Below, piece after piece: positions 1 to 10,387 of a stretch of DNA of 64,000 bases. The translations under genes and the position numbers were made by a program. The first letter of the stretch is position 1; each line of letters begins with the position of its first letter. A model generated the notes under the pieces. It did not search any database, was not told the origin of the DNA, and was given only the letters and a program-made list of their open reading frames with translations. The stretch comes from Clavaria fumosa (taxonomy: Eukaryota; Basidiomycota; Agaricomycetes; Agaricales; Clavariaceae). Location: assembly GCA_951802425.1 (NCBI GenBank), contig OX637800.1, forward strand, positions 3,410,001-3,474,000, written 5' to 3'.

Positions 1-575
1 AGGCCCACATGGTTGTGACTGATCTCAAGACACTCCACCAGCACCTACAAGATCAACTCAAGGTTGCAAACGAAGCCTACTCACGCTTCGTGGACAGGAA
101 GAGAGAGATTATGCCAGATTGGAAGGAAGGGACAAAAGTGTGGTTAGATTTGCAAAATGTGAAGATGAAGAGGCCAATGAAGAAGCTGGATTCGAAACGA
201 GCCGGACCTTTCCCTATACTCGCGAAAGTTTTGACTCACGCTTATTGCCTCCAGCTTCTGAAATCAATGCAAGGAATTCACAATGTCTTCCATGTTTCTT
301 TACTCAAGAAGGTCTATGACGACACCTTCCCCAAGCAACAACAGCAACCCCCACCCCCTATCGAGATCGATGGTGAACAACACTATGAAGTTGCTGACAT
401 ACTAGATTCTTGAAGGAGGGGTAGGAAAGTGCTTTACCTCATACGTTGGGAAAGTTACGGACCCGAGGACGATACCTGGGAACCCATCAAATCACTTTTT
501 GGCTCAAAGGAACTCCTCGAGGACTTCCACGTGACCTACCTGGAAAAACCTCGTGCAACTTGCACAACTCAATGA
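1..575 (+). pseudogene. Ty3/Gypsy polyprotein 3' end: integrase C-terminus plus chromodomain
   Basis: The frame is open from the window edge to a TGA at 411-413 and continues in the same frame to a second stop at 573-575. The first part has the GPF.ILAKV and NVFHVSLLKK blocks typical of the integrase C-terminus of fungal Gypsy elements, followed by ILDS. The part after the stop has YLIRWESYGPEDDTWEP, a chromodomain that in this family directs integration to marked chromatin. The stop sits where the family usually has arginine, so CGA to TGA is the likely change. The rest of the element lies outside the window. Confidence 0.85.
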
Positions 576-1115
576 ATTCCTTCACACCCCTTTTTATTTT
601 TCTTCACTTTCTCACTTCGGAATTCACAGAATATATGCACGATAATCAAAACAAAAACAAAATTCACTATCTAACTGATCTAAAACTTGGGATAAAGGAA
701 TCATCCCAATGTCTCACCTTGTCTCACCTTGTCTCACCTTGTCCCACCTTCCTTATTGGGTGTCCCACCTTGTCCTGCCTTGTCCCACCTTCCTTATATA
801 GTAATCCCCCTATGAGAGTGTGATTAGTGTCAACTTACACTAAACACTAAATCACACTCATCAGAATGCAGTCCTCACAGTCCTCACAAGTTTGTACTCA
901 CCCTGACAAGGACTCCACTTGCAATATTCTCAACAACAAAAAATTCCCCCTTTCAGTCCTCATCATGTCTTTGATAATGTTTACTCTCATGTGGTGCTTG
1001 CCCTCAAACAATTTTTTTTCTCCCCAAAAATTGATTTAGGGTTCCTGGGGACTTCCAGCCAACTTTGAAATGTGGTAGCTCTGAAGTTGTTATTAGTGCT
1101 GTTGATATTTATGAG
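576..1115. other. Probable Gypsy 3' flank and LTR remnant, no gene
   Basis: No coding region is supported. The stretch follows the Gypsy stop codon and is AT- and pyrimidine-rich. An LTR start near 711 (TGTCTCACC) and an end near 940 (CAACA) are possible, but no second LTR copy lies in the window, so this cannot be confirmed. Confidence 0.35.
711..800 (+). repeat. Tandem decamer repeat, TGTCTCACCT type
   Basis: About eight imperfect copies of TGTCTCACCT or TGTCCCACCT lie head to tail, with a shorter TCCTTAT motif between some of them. The position just after a Gypsy 3' end suggests a U3 tandem repeat of the 3' LTR, which is inference. Confidence 0.7.
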
Positions 1116-1120
1116 GAATG

Positions 1121-1423
1121 TGTTGGATTTCTATTCTATTACTTAGTTCCCTTACCTATCTTCGTCGTTTTGGCTCATAGTATGCAGTGTAGATCATCTG
1201 ACATACTTTACATGTTTGGTTGCAGTGCAACCAAAGGTCTCTGACTGTATCTATGTATCAGTAGTGTAGGAGATCTGGTTGTAGAGCAACTAGACCCTTC
1301 TTACTGTAGTTATGATTCGCTTTTGTTACACCATAGGCACTGCTAGTAGTTACATGACTGTACTTAACCCATGGGGCAAAATCGGGGTGCAGCATCGGTT
1401 CTAGTGCTCACTCATTGCCCCAA
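1121..1423 (+). repeat. Forward LTR copy at the left end of Copia A
   Basis: The sequence matches the Copia A and B LTRs from the TGTTGG start to GCCCCAA. It then runs into a T-rich tract (about 1424-1455) and GATTGATCATGAGACCCG (1456-1473), which resembles the element's primer binding site in the forward sense. The LTR contains the hairpin TTTGGTTGCA-G-TGCAACCAAA, also present in the other copies. Confidence 0.85.
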
Positions 1424-1455
1424 TTTAATTTTTTTTTTCTTTTTTTTTTTTTTTT
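1424..1455 (+). repeat. Oligo(T) tract at the Copia A rearrangement junction
   Basis: A run of about 30 bases, nearly all T, replaces the last 16 or so bases expected at the U5 end of the forward LTR. It marks the junction side of the rearranged element. Confidence 0.8.
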
Positions 1456-1473
1456 GATTGATCATGAGACCCG

Positions 1474-1792
1474 TAATGATTATGATAACTTGAGGCAATG
1501 AGTGAGCACTAGAACCGATGCTGCACCCAGATTTTGCCCCATGGGTTAAGTACAGTCATGTAACTACTAGCAGTGCCTATGGTGTAACAAAAGCGAATCA
1601 TAACTACAGTAAGAAGGGTCTAGTTGCTCTACAACCAGATCTCCTACACTACTGATACATAGATACAGTCAGAGACCTTTGGTTGCACTGCAACCAAACA
1701 TGTAAAGTATGTCAGATGATCTACACTGCATACTATGAGCCAAAACGATGAAGATAGGTAAGGAAACTAAGTAATAGAATAGAAATCCAACA
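1474..1792 (-). repeat. Copia A 3' LTR (319 bp)
   Basis: On the minus strand this runs from TGTTGG (at 1792) to ATCATTA (at 1474). It is preceded by a polypurine tract, GAGGGGGAG on the minus strand (about 1793-1801), which overlaps the pol stop codon. It has the same length as the 5' LTR at 4877-5195, with few differences, several of them at CpG sites. Confidence 0.9.
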
Positions 1793-1799
1793 CTCCCCC

Positions 1800-4700
1800 T
1801 CAAGTGGCATGCAGTCCAAGCGAAGATACATGGCACTTGATCTTTGCAATGGGTAAAGCCTTGGTGAGGATATCGGCAGTCATATCATTAGAAGGACAAT
1901 AGACAAGGTGGATGGAACCATTTTCGAGCATGGAACGAATGAAATGGTAGCGAATGTCGATGTGCTTCGTCCTGGCATGGTAGTTGGCATTGGCAGCAAG
2001 TGAGATAGCTGCCTGGTTGTCACAGTGGAGAATCATCGGTTTGGGAAGGGGTAGGAAGACCTCACTAATGAATCTCTTCAACCAGATCGCCTCCTTCGCC
2101 GCATGGGTCGCTGCCACATACTCTGCTTCAGCTGTGGACAGGGTAACAAGCTCTTGCTTGTGAGAACTCCAAGAAATTGCTCCTCCATCCATGATGAATG
2201 CATACCCAGAAATCGCATGCCTATGCTCCTGAGAGGCACCATCAGCATCGGTAAAACCTTCCATCTCTTTCTCAACTCCCCCATACACCAGAGATAGGTC
2301 TCTTGTGCCCAGAAGGTAGCGAAAGACACATTTAGCTGCTTCCCAGTGAGGTTTGCCAGGGTTCTCCAAGTATTGGGAGAGTGTAGACACAGCAAAAGCA
2401 ATGTCAGGTCGAGTCCCAACTGCCAGATACATGAGGGAACCAATGGCCTCGCAATATGGCACTTTCTTCATGTAAGAAATGTCATCAGGGGTTGTGGGAC
2501 AGTGAGACCTTGACAATGAAACATGGGGGTCAAACGGAAGAAATAGCGGTTGGGCCTCGGCAAGATTGAAACGGGAGAGTATAGAGTCGATATACTTTCG
2601 CTGGGAAAGGGAAATGGTGTGTTCCAATCGATTTCTGGTGACCTGGATCCCTAGTAACCAGTGTATGGGCCCTAGGTCAGTGATTCCAAACTGTTCACCA
2701 ATGCGCTGCTTGTAGTCATCCAAGATCATGGCAGAGGTGCCAGTAATGGTGCAGTCATCAACATGGATCGCCAGAACAACTGAGTGATGAGCATGGTGAA
2801 TGTAGAAGACTCCAAAGTCAGACTCAGCGCGTTGAAACCCCAAACCAACTAATGTGGCAACCAATGTTTCATACCACTTCCAACCAGCCTGTTTCAGCCC
2901 ATAGATGGTCCTGTGAAGCTTGGCAACCATTCCTTCGCCCTTATCATACCCTGGAGGCTGGTCCATGTACAATTCCTCACCCTCCTCCAGTCTCCCATTC
3001 AAAAATGCACTGTTGAAGTCAAAAACATCGATAGGCCAATCCCTTCGTGCTGCCATGGCTAGGAGCATGCGGAAACTCGAAAGCTTGGCAACTGGAGCAA
3101 ATGTCTCAGTATAATCGACTCCATGGATCTGGGTGAAGCCTCTGGCGACGAGTCGAGCTTTATACTTGATAACCTCGCCTGTAGGACCATATTTAATGAC
3201 AAAGACCCACTTGCTGCTGATAATATTCTTGTCAGGTGGTCGTTTGACAAGGGTCCAAGTCTTCGCAGCCTCCAATGCCTTCAACTCCTTCAGGATGGCC
3301 TCCTCCCACCTTGGCCAGTCATCTCGTCGCTTGGCTTGGTGTAAGGTGAGTGGGTCAGGTCCTTCAATAACACCTGAAATCATCGCAAAATCTGTTCCTT
3401 CCATTTCCACAGTCTGCACACATTCTCCAAAAGCCCCCATCATTTCTGGAGTCTGTACTCCATGTGGAATCGATGTGCCAACCTGCTTTCCACTCCTATA
3501 GTGTCCCTTGGTGGTTCCTTCACCAGACTGGAGTCGTTGGACATATTCAGATGGTTTAATCGTTCGTTTGGGCCTTGGTTCAGTGGGGATATGGATTGGA
3601 GTGTCGATAGGGGTGCTGGCCGACTGATCGATGACTGTAGTATCGTCCTGTCTCTCCCCCTCGATCAGTGGGCCTGGAATGGTGATTTCAATAGCACCAA
3701 ATTCAACATCCATTCCTCCCTCTGACCCAATTCCTGCAGCCATAGCATTGTCCAAAACAGGTTCCTCAGTTTGGGCTACCTGTAGATCATTCCCAGAAAG
3801 GAAGGAAGTGTTGCCAAGGCTAGGAGACACATCATCGAAGTCAGTGTGCATGAACCAGAGGTCGTCTTCGTCAAGGTAGTCCTGGGCTATTCGTCCCATA
3901 TTGCTGTTGACCATATCTTTGTCCACAGCAATCCAAACTCCTTCATCATCATCATAGGGTGCCTCTGTGCTCACCACATTCGCCTGGTCCTTCCCTGGCC
4001 TCCTAGTAGGTCCTTGACCTTCCCTTCCACCACCCTTCGCATAGCAGAATCGTTTAATGTGACCCTTCATATTGCAATTGAAGCATCTGCGCTCAGACTG
4101 TCCAGTTCTGCCTCCCTTTGAGAAACTGGTTGTAAATGCGACATCTCGATCATGTTTCTTGGGTTTGGATCGATTCTTGACCAAATGGCGGTCGTATTCA
4201 TCAATAGCAATGTGCATAATCGTCTCTGGGGATATCTCTCTCTTCTCCAGGGCCATTGTGGTCGTCATGGAGGTGATAATCGGGTCATATGAGCCAGGAA
4301 GTGAGCCAAGGAGGATCATCGCATATTCATCATCTGTGAGAGTCATTCCCATCGATGATAGTTGTTCAAACATGTCAGAAAGTTTGTCAAAATGGGCTCA
4401 GACATCACCAGACTCCCCACATCGTTCGTCCTGAAGTTTCCTTCGAAGATCCACGGCAACCATTCGAGATCTGGTCTGGAATATTGCAGTAATACCTTCC
4501 CAGATATCCTTTGCCTGCGTCTTTCCCTTTATACGATTGAAGATGGAATCGGGTACAGTGCTCGCAATGCACTGTTTAACAGTGGCCTGGGCCATTCTCC
4601 ATTTCTCCAATCGTCCTTCATAAGCTTCCAAGGTCTGTGGGTCACTTGGTTCGTCTGGCTGTGCTGGCTGAGCAGGGGTTCCTTCTAGGTGATTCAGGAT

Positions 4701-4808
4701 GCCTCTAGCATCCAATGCCCATCGTAATCGGTCCCTATAGGTAACCCAGTTGCTCCCATCAGCAGATAGCTTTGGAACCTTCAAGAAATCATCAGTTGGT
4801 TTCGTCAT
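1800..4808 (-). pseudogene. Copia A gag-pol, lacking protease and integrase
   Basis: A single frame starts at 4808 (MTKPTDDFLK) and ends at 1800. It is identical in register to Copia B except for two lesions. TGA at 4398-4400 replaces the CGA that Copia B keeps at 53682-53684. An in-frame deletion of 1,239 bases joins ...GMDVE to FGAIEI and removes the protease motif, the GAG-pre-integrase zinc finger and the integrase core. Gag with its CX2CX4HX4C knuckle, the reverse transcriptase (AIHVDD) and RNase H (FTDAD, AEAEY, DNQAA) remain. With the deletion added back the length equals that of Copia B exactly (4,248 bases), so no other length change has occurred. It cannot integrate by itself; any mobility would need enzymes from a sister copy. 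Confidence 0.93.
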
Positions 4809-4861
4809 TGCAAGAAAAGCGAAGTTGGATAGTCAATTGATGTGTTTATAAGTCCCTAGGT

Positions 4862-4876
4862 CCGGGTCTCATAATC
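4862..4876 (-). promoter_or_regulatory. Copia A primer binding site for a half-tRNA-Met primer
   Basis: Directly inside the 5' LTR the minus strand reads GATTATGAGACCCGG. Its complement, GGTCTCATAATC, resembles the anticodon stem-loop of elongator tRNA-Met (anticodon CAU) rather than a tRNA 3' end. Copia of Drosophila is known to use an internally cut tRNA-Met fragment in the same way. Confidence 0.7.
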
Positions 4877-5195
4877 TAATGATTATGATAACTTGGGGCA
4901 ATGAGTGAGCACTAGAACCGATGCTGCACCCAGATTTTGCCCCATGGGTTAAGTACAGTCATGTAACTACTAGCAGTGCCTATGGTGTAACAAAAGCGAA
5001 TCATAACTACAGTAAGAAGGGTCTAGTTGCTCTACAACCAGATCTCCTACACTACTGATACATAGATACAGTCAGAGACCTTTGGTTGCACTGCAACCAA
5101 ACATGTAAAGTATGTCAGATGATCTACACTGCATACTATGAGCCAAAACGACGAAGATAGGTAAGGAAATTAAGTAATAGAATAGAAATCCAACA
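4877..5195 (-). repeat. Copia A 5' LTR (319 bp)
   Basis: The minus-strand LTR starts TGTTGG at 5195 and ends ATCATTA at 4877, next to the primer site. Direct repeat GAATG follows at 5196-5200 and is matched at 1116-1120, outside the forward LTR. Confidence 0.9.
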
Positions 5196-5460
5196 GAATG
5201 TGTCTGGCAGTAATGATACTGACTATGGCCCACAGGCTTGAGATGGGATCTGATATGTCACCTTAAACCAATATTCATGATTGTAGGAATGCTCTCCTGA
5301 GATCATCAATTCCAGACCTACATGTGATCCACTGCCACAGTCTGACATAGACTTGTTGTACTGACCCCTGTCTGATCACTTTCACTCTACTAGTACTTTG
5401 TTGGCAACCTTAGTTGCAATGCTCAGCATCCATGGTAATGCCACATGACTGTCTCAGTAT

Positions 5461-5545
5461 TCAACACTGAACACTGTTTCATTGACACTAAATTTGCTTC
5501 TCATCACTGTCTTCCAAGAATTCCATGAAACCCCAGGAGGTCTTT
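5461..5545 (+). pseudogene. Gypsy aspartic-protease scrap
   Basis: The translated stretch TEHCFIDTKFASHHCLP parallels the block after the DSG motif in the Gypsy protease at 35.3 kb (TELCFIDAKF, HLPKTP). An in-frame TGA follows. Farther right, GATATGGTGGCTGAAAC at about 5613-5630 is also found near 17082, which suggests that other pieces of LTR or element DNA are fused here. Only a relic is left. Confidence 0.5.
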
Positions 5546-6380
5546 GTCATGACCCAGTGGTCTCTAAATGAGTTAGTGCATGTACCTCAATGATTATAGA
5601 CTGTAGGGTATTGATATGGTGGCTGAAACATGTCTCTGGGCATATTACAAGTGTGCTTAGGCAGATCAGGCAGATTGGAGTGAGAGTTCAGGTTCAGGAT
5701 TCCAGATGTTCTGGAATTGGACTTCAGGGTTCAGGTGGGACTCAAACATATTGATATGATGCCCATACTGAGTCCTGGGGTCTCAGATTTCAGAGTTATG
5801 GGAGTTATGAAGTTATGGGGTTTAGCTCACTGTAGGCCCCAAGTTGGGTGAAAATCACCATACAAAGAACCCTGAAATGTGGTGAATATCAATGGTTTTC
5901 TTAGTGAAAATCACCATGACTAGTTTATAATCAAGTGTTTATTGGGTACAGAGAATGGGTGAATTTCACTACTTTTATGTCTGAATTCACCCACTGTTCT
6001 TTGGGTGAATATCACTACAATACAAGTGTCTTTTAAGCTAATCTCTATAGGTGAATTCACTCTATCACAGGTGCCTTTTAAGCTGATCTAATAGGTGAAT
6101 TTCATGTTAGTTTTTGGGTCATCTTAGCCATAATCTTGGGTGTTTTTCACCTCAAGAAATTGCACAAAATTAATTTATTGATGATATCTTGAAACTGTAT
6201 TGGTTGATAATCAGGTAAATGAAATGGGTTATTTTTGGCACATATATAACCAAATTCAGCTGCTGCTCTCCAGGTGGATGTCACTGCTATCAAGCACATT
6301 TTAACTTGATATTTTAGGTGGCTTCTACATACTTTCAGTGATTTTAACTATATCTCCAAGTATCTTTTAGCCTGTAAATT
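5546..6380. repeat. GTGAA/TTCAC-rich tract, no gene
   Basis: Between about 5840 and 6170 short motifs such as GGTGAATTTCAC, GTGAATATCAC and TTTTCACC recur every 40-70 bases in both orientations. This is the appearance of subterminal repeats of a DNA transposon or MITE, but no clear ends were found. No coding region is supported. Confidence 0.4.
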
Positions 6381-6382
6381 AT

Positions 6383-6466
6383 GCACTCAGTGGGAGTTGA
6401 ACCCAAGTGCTCATGGAATTGGACTCAACCCACAACTGCTGTGTTATCCATTACACTACAGTCCCC
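6383..6466 (-). other. tRNA-like sequence with Pol III A and B boxes (SINE head or tRNA pseudogene)
   Basis: On the minus strand TAGTGTAATGG (6448-6458) fits the A box of a tRNA gene, and GGTTCAACTCC (6393-6403) fits the B box, about 44 bases further on. The D-arm pairing GTGT/ACAC is preserved. The acceptor and anticodon stems do not pair well, so this is not a working tRNA. It could be the head of a SINE or a decayed tRNA gene. Confidence 0.55.
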
Positions 6467-6479
6467 ATCTAGACAATAA

Positions 6480-6800
6480 GATTTTGTGGCTTAATGTCAC
6501 TCAAATTGAGAGGTGTATCACTCAATATCCTCCAGTTTAATATAACTTAGATTGAGGGGTGTATTGTATCACTCAAAGTCCTCCAGTTTAATCACTCAAA
6601 TTGAGGGAGTATATTGTATCACTCAATATCTTCCAGTTTAATATCACTTAAATTAAGGGGTGCATTGTATCACTCAAATTAAATGGGTGTATTGTATCAC
6701 TCAATATTTTCCAGTTTAATATCACTCAAATTTAGAGGTGTATTATATCACTCAATATCCTTCAATTTAATATCACTCAAATTAATGGGGTGTATTGTAT
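6480..6800 (-). repeat. Tandem repeat of about 60 bases, TCACTCAATATCCTCCAG type
   Basis: Five to six imperfect units share GTGTATTGTATCACTCAA followed by TATCCTCCAGTTTAATATCAC. It passes directly into the 102-base repeats to its right and seems to be a shorter variant of the same unit. Confidence 0.8.
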
Positions 6801-7193
6801 CACTCAATATCCTCCAGTTTAATATCACCCAAATTGGGGGGTGTATTATATAACTCAATCTCATCATGTTGAATATCCCTTGATGTAAAGAGTGTTTTGT
6901 ACAACCCAATATTTTCTAGTTGAATATCACCCATATTGGGGGGTGTATTATATAACTCAATCTCATCATGTTGAATATCCCTTGATTTCAAGAGTGTTTT
7001 GCACAACCTAATATCCTCCAGTTTAATATCACCCAAATTGAGGGTGCATTATATAACTCAATCTTATCTAGTGAATATCCCTTGATTTTGATGGTGATTA
7101 GAAATCACCCATCACCTGTTTTGCACTGATTTTTGGGTGAAAGTCATAAATCATCTGACCAGATGGTGATAATAACCTGCTATTGGGTCCATA
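6800..7193 (-). repeat. 102-base tandem repeat and flank, copy 1 (minus)
   Basis: Units of 101-102 bases contain, on the minus strand, GGTGATATTAAACTGGAGG, GGGATATTCAACATGATG and GTTATATAATACACCCCC. The flank at 7080-7193 (CATCTGGTCAGATG region) is found again in inverted orientation at 45288-45410. In one frame the unit reads as a 34-residue repeat (GDIKLEDI...DIQHDEIELYNTPPN), because its length is a multiple of three. No start signal or domain supports a protein. Confidence 0.85.
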
Positions 7194-7239
7194 GTGCTAT
7201 AGGGTAAAGTCCAGTCAGAGCTAAGTTGGATTTGACTTC

Positions 7240-7890
7240 ATTAAATTATTGAGATGGGGATGGATGGGAGGACAGAGGCAGACTGAGAGGCTGGAGTATG
7301 GATTAGACACTGGTACTAAGGGAGCAATGGAGGTTTGGGGCTCCCTAACAAGGACCCCAACCATATTATAATCCATTCTGTGACATAGATGTATTGCATC
7401 TTGGATTATTTGAATAATATCTAAGTTATTTCATTCAGTAGGTCATATGCAACACCATTTAATTTTGTTTCTACCTGGCTGCTTACCCTCTATTCAATTT
7501 ATTCCCCAATGCTCTATGTTATGATATTTGCATGTGTGCTTCACATGTTTTAATTGTTGCAAAGCCACAGTGGCTAGCTTAGTGCATTTTGTAACTTCCC
7601 TCCCCTTTGTCATTGTTAAGTGATGTTGTGGCCCACATGAACATTCACCACTGCTTGGCATAAGATATTCTTGCAAGTTTTCAGAATTGTGCTGCAGGTG
7701 TTGACTTGGTTGTGATTATACAGATAGCGGCTCTGGAAATGACATTAATTGCTTGCAGGGAATGGGCCATTTTATTTGACACATTGAAGACAAGATTATA
7801 CATGACCTGGACATTTTAGAATATGTTGTGTCCAAGGCACATGCCTACTGCTTCCAGTTCTACTTTGACAGGCTTTAGTAAGCAAAGTGT
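7240..7890. other. No recognisable feature
   Basis: AT-rich sequence with no supported coding region, clear repeat or element end. It separates the minisatellite from the RecQ-like relic. Confidence 0.5.
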
Positions 7891-7892
7891 AG

Positions 7893-8396
7893 CTACTTTT
7901 GTTGTGTCAACTGATATTGGTAGAACCACATGAACAATGCAATCAAATTGCTCTTATGCCCAGGCATAGGCTTTGCATTAATCCAAACCAATGCAGACAT
8001 GGAATCTTGCCAATCTTGTCCAAAGGCCTTTGTAGCAGGTGTGATCAAACTTGGAGTAGTCAACACTGCATGCACAAGGGGGACAACAATGTCTGGGAAG
8101 TCACATGAATCTGCAGAACCCCTCACAAAGGTTCTATGCAGTTCCCCATCACACTGGGGAACATGGCAGTAGTAGCAGATAGCTTCATGATTGTCATTGT
8201 ACTTGAGTTCACTTTTGAATTGTCGATACTTGTGAAAAGTCCTCTGGAACAAATTGCAGTTCTTCAATGTGTGGGACTGGCTGGTTTCTGTTCTGGGCAC
8301 CACTGCTGAACAATGTGCACATCCACCAAGGTAGCTGCTGAGTGCTTGATGGATTGGCTTGGCATACTCAGCTGCTTCCAACTGCCTTTGCACCAC
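7893..8396 (-). pseudogene. RecQ-like helicase relic, cysteine-rich C-terminal part
   Basis: An open stretch of 167 residues lies downstream of the helicase core on the same strand. It contains GCAHC and CYYCHVPQCDGE, a pair of cysteine/histidine clusters as in the C-terminal region of RecQ-like proteins amplified in fungal genomes. It lies in a different frame from the core, and I cannot tell whether an intron or a frameshift separates them. Function is inferred from position and the clusters only. Confidence 0.5.
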
Positions 8397-8581
8397 TCTT
8401 CTGCTCCCTTCTGCATGGGCATGTCCAAATGCTTCCAGAAGCTATCATTTCAGGGGATTGGCCCCAGTGGAAAAGCTGTGTTGCATGGCAGAGTGCTGAG
8501 TGGTTATGCATGGTGATGGTTTGGAAATCCTTTGTGAAGGGATCCTTGTGCTTGCTTCTCCTCTTGTTAAGCCTGTCTTTT

Positions 8582-9806
8582 TTAAGCAGCCACTGCATAG
8601 CTCTGCCTTGGGGTCCTCATAACAAAATGTCCCCCTTGCATCACAGAAGTTGGTTGTTGCAAACCGAATGCAATCCCTATGTCATCCCTATGTCCTGTTT
8701 GATGGAGAAGTTTGTACATGGCCAAATGGCCCTTGTGGTCAATCTGGCCATTGGGTAGGCCAAGTGGAGGATGATGGGTGGCCTTTGGAATGATGATGGA
8801 TTTGGCCAGCCTTCCATCCCGTCCTGCACATCCTTTCTCCTGAGTGAACTCTATCATGGATCGAGGGGATCCTGCATGAATGACCACATGAACATGTGGA
8901 TAGTCATTTCCTGCACCAAATGCCGATGTGCACACCATGATCTTGTTTTTCCCATCCAGCCAGTCCTTATGGAATTGTTCTCGAAGGTCTGGTACATGCT
9001 TGTTGTTTTTGTCAATGCCATGATAGAAGTCACATCCAAGCTCCACTGCCATCCTTGCCTTCATCTAGGAATGGAGCAAATATAAGTGCACGATCTTTGG
9101 ATCCAAAGTGTTCCATTTCATGATGTAGAACTTTCTTCAATTGTTGTATGATGTGCTGTAATGATGGTTGTGAAGCTTCAAGAATGTACTGGATTTCTGG
9201 ACAATGGGTGGTAGTGCGAGAGATAAATGGGTTGTGCAACCCAAAGGAGTCACAAATGACATCTTGACTCTGCAGAGGAATGTTTCCTGAGAGCACTACG
9301 AGCTGCATGGGAAAGCTCCTGAGTGCATACAGGTCTTGAAGGGACTGTCGAAAATCATTGGCTGTGAATGCAAAGTGGCCTTCATCAAACACTGTTCTGA
9401 CCACAGATTTACATGTGTGGAGCTCCACCAGTGCCTCCTGGTACATAGTAGTCCTTGCACGATCTGCTGACAGTGTGACCGGGTTTTTATGTCCATCAAT
9501 GTGGGTCCCACCAGTATAGAGCTCAAAGCCAATCCCCATGATGGTGAGTTTGCGAACATAGTCAGATATCAATGAATTGAGAGGGAGGATTCCAATCGTA
9601 ATTTGACCCTTTTCCAGAAGAGTAGGCAAGACCATGATCATTGATTCTCCTGACCCAGTTCGCATGATGCCAAGAACATCCCTTTTCAAAGCCAACACCT
9701 CAACAAGTATGTCCCTCTGCTCTGGGCAGGACCATGTGGCCCCTGGATTACAGAGCACCTTTTGGAGCATGCTGAGAGCTTTCATCTCTACATCATGGTT
9801 GGGCAC
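8582..9806 (-). pseudogene. RecQ-like superfamily 2 helicase core, catalytic residues lost
   Basis: The first part (9030-9806) shows, in order, a Q-motif-like block (PEQRDILVEV), Walker A as RTGSGES (residues 49-55), motif II as VFDEGH (139-144) and motif III as LSGN (172-175). The second part (8582-9064) shows TSAFGAGNDYP and QEKGCAGRDG (motifs V and VI). A one-base frame change near 9055 joins the parts. RecQ enzymes normally have GSGKS, DEAH or DEGH-like, LSAT and QE.GRAGRDG. The K-to-E change in Walker A, the altered motif III and the lost first arginine of motif VI would abolish ATP hydrolysis. Telomere-linked and dispersed RecQ families occur in many fungi; which one this is cannot be decided. 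Confidence 0.8.
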
Positions 9807-9846
9807 TATAGAAGTCCTTGTTTGTGAGCTTTGTGGTTTTTTTTAA

Positions 9847-10200
9847 TGAATGTCAATCACACTGGAAGTAGGTTGATAATTGTGTAATGTTGCTTACATT
9901 TCCACCTTGGTTGAGACAGCCTTCTCAGCATGTGGAATTGGGTGTGTGGAAGAGGAACTGTTCAGTTCACTTGTGATTAACATACTTGAGTGTTAATCAC
10001 ACTGTGATGATGAGTGACAGGTGTTGCTTACATATCTGCTCTGGTTGAAGCCACAATCTCAGCATGCATCTTCTGGAGTGTAGGAGAGTGGCTGTGTGGT
10101 GGCTGTGTGGTGGCTGTGTGGTTCACTTGTGATTAACATACTTGAATGTTAACCACATCATAGTTATGAGTGACTATTACTTTATATTGCTTACATGTCC
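9847..10200 (-). repeat. Direct repeats of about 150 bases with intron-like signals
   Basis: Three related units share, on the minus strand, GTAAGCAA followed 40-60 bases later by GTTAACA..TCAAGTA..TGTTAATCAC. In the middle unit GTGATTAACA and TGTTAATCAC form a perfect 10-base inverted repeat. Each unit may be an exon plus intron of the RecQ-like gene that was duplicated in tandem. An 11-base repeat GTGGCTGTGTG occurs three times at about 10089-10121. Confidence 0.6.
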
Positions 10201-10387
10201 ACAAGGGGTAAAATATTTTCTCCATCATGAGTATGCCATGGTGCATCTAGTGAACTGGATGTATAAAATGAGAAATTTGACTGTCCATTTTTTCTTGACA
10301 ATGACAGAAACTCACTCATTGCCTTCCTTAACTTCAAGTCTGGGTTTGGTTGGTGACAATCTATGGGTAAGAGGCAGGTACATTGTA

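Larger units (their letters stand above)
1121..5195 (-). mobile_element. Copia element A, rearranged, with inverted LTRs at its two ends
   Basis: A 4,075-bp unit is flanked by the 5-base direct repeat GAATG (1116-1120 and 5196-5200). It starts with a forward LTR (TGTTGG...) and ends with the same LTR end inverted (...CCAACA). Inside lies a minus-strand Copia element with two 319-bp LTRs (1474-1792 and 4877-5195), a primer site (4862-4876), a polypurine tract and a gag-pol frame. A normal element has a U3 end on one side and a U5 end on the other; here both outer ends are U3. The forward LTR, a T run and a primer-site-like stub are joined to the U5 end of the 3' LTR. The duplication suggests that the rearranged DNA integrated as one piece. 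Confidence 0.8.

Noticed and set aside
3133..3501. Plus-strand open frames across Copia A (and minus-strand ones across Copia B)
   Set aside because: They mirror each other in both copies and lie opposite the pol frame; they are shadow frames.
5545..5560. LTR start TGTCATGACCCA
   Set aside because: It lies inside a stretch still alignable to Gypsy protease, so the match to LTR starts may be chance; no second copy or polypurine tract supports it.
6383..6466. Functional tRNA gene
   Set aside because: The acceptor and anticodon stems do not pair, and the anticodon cannot be placed with confidence.
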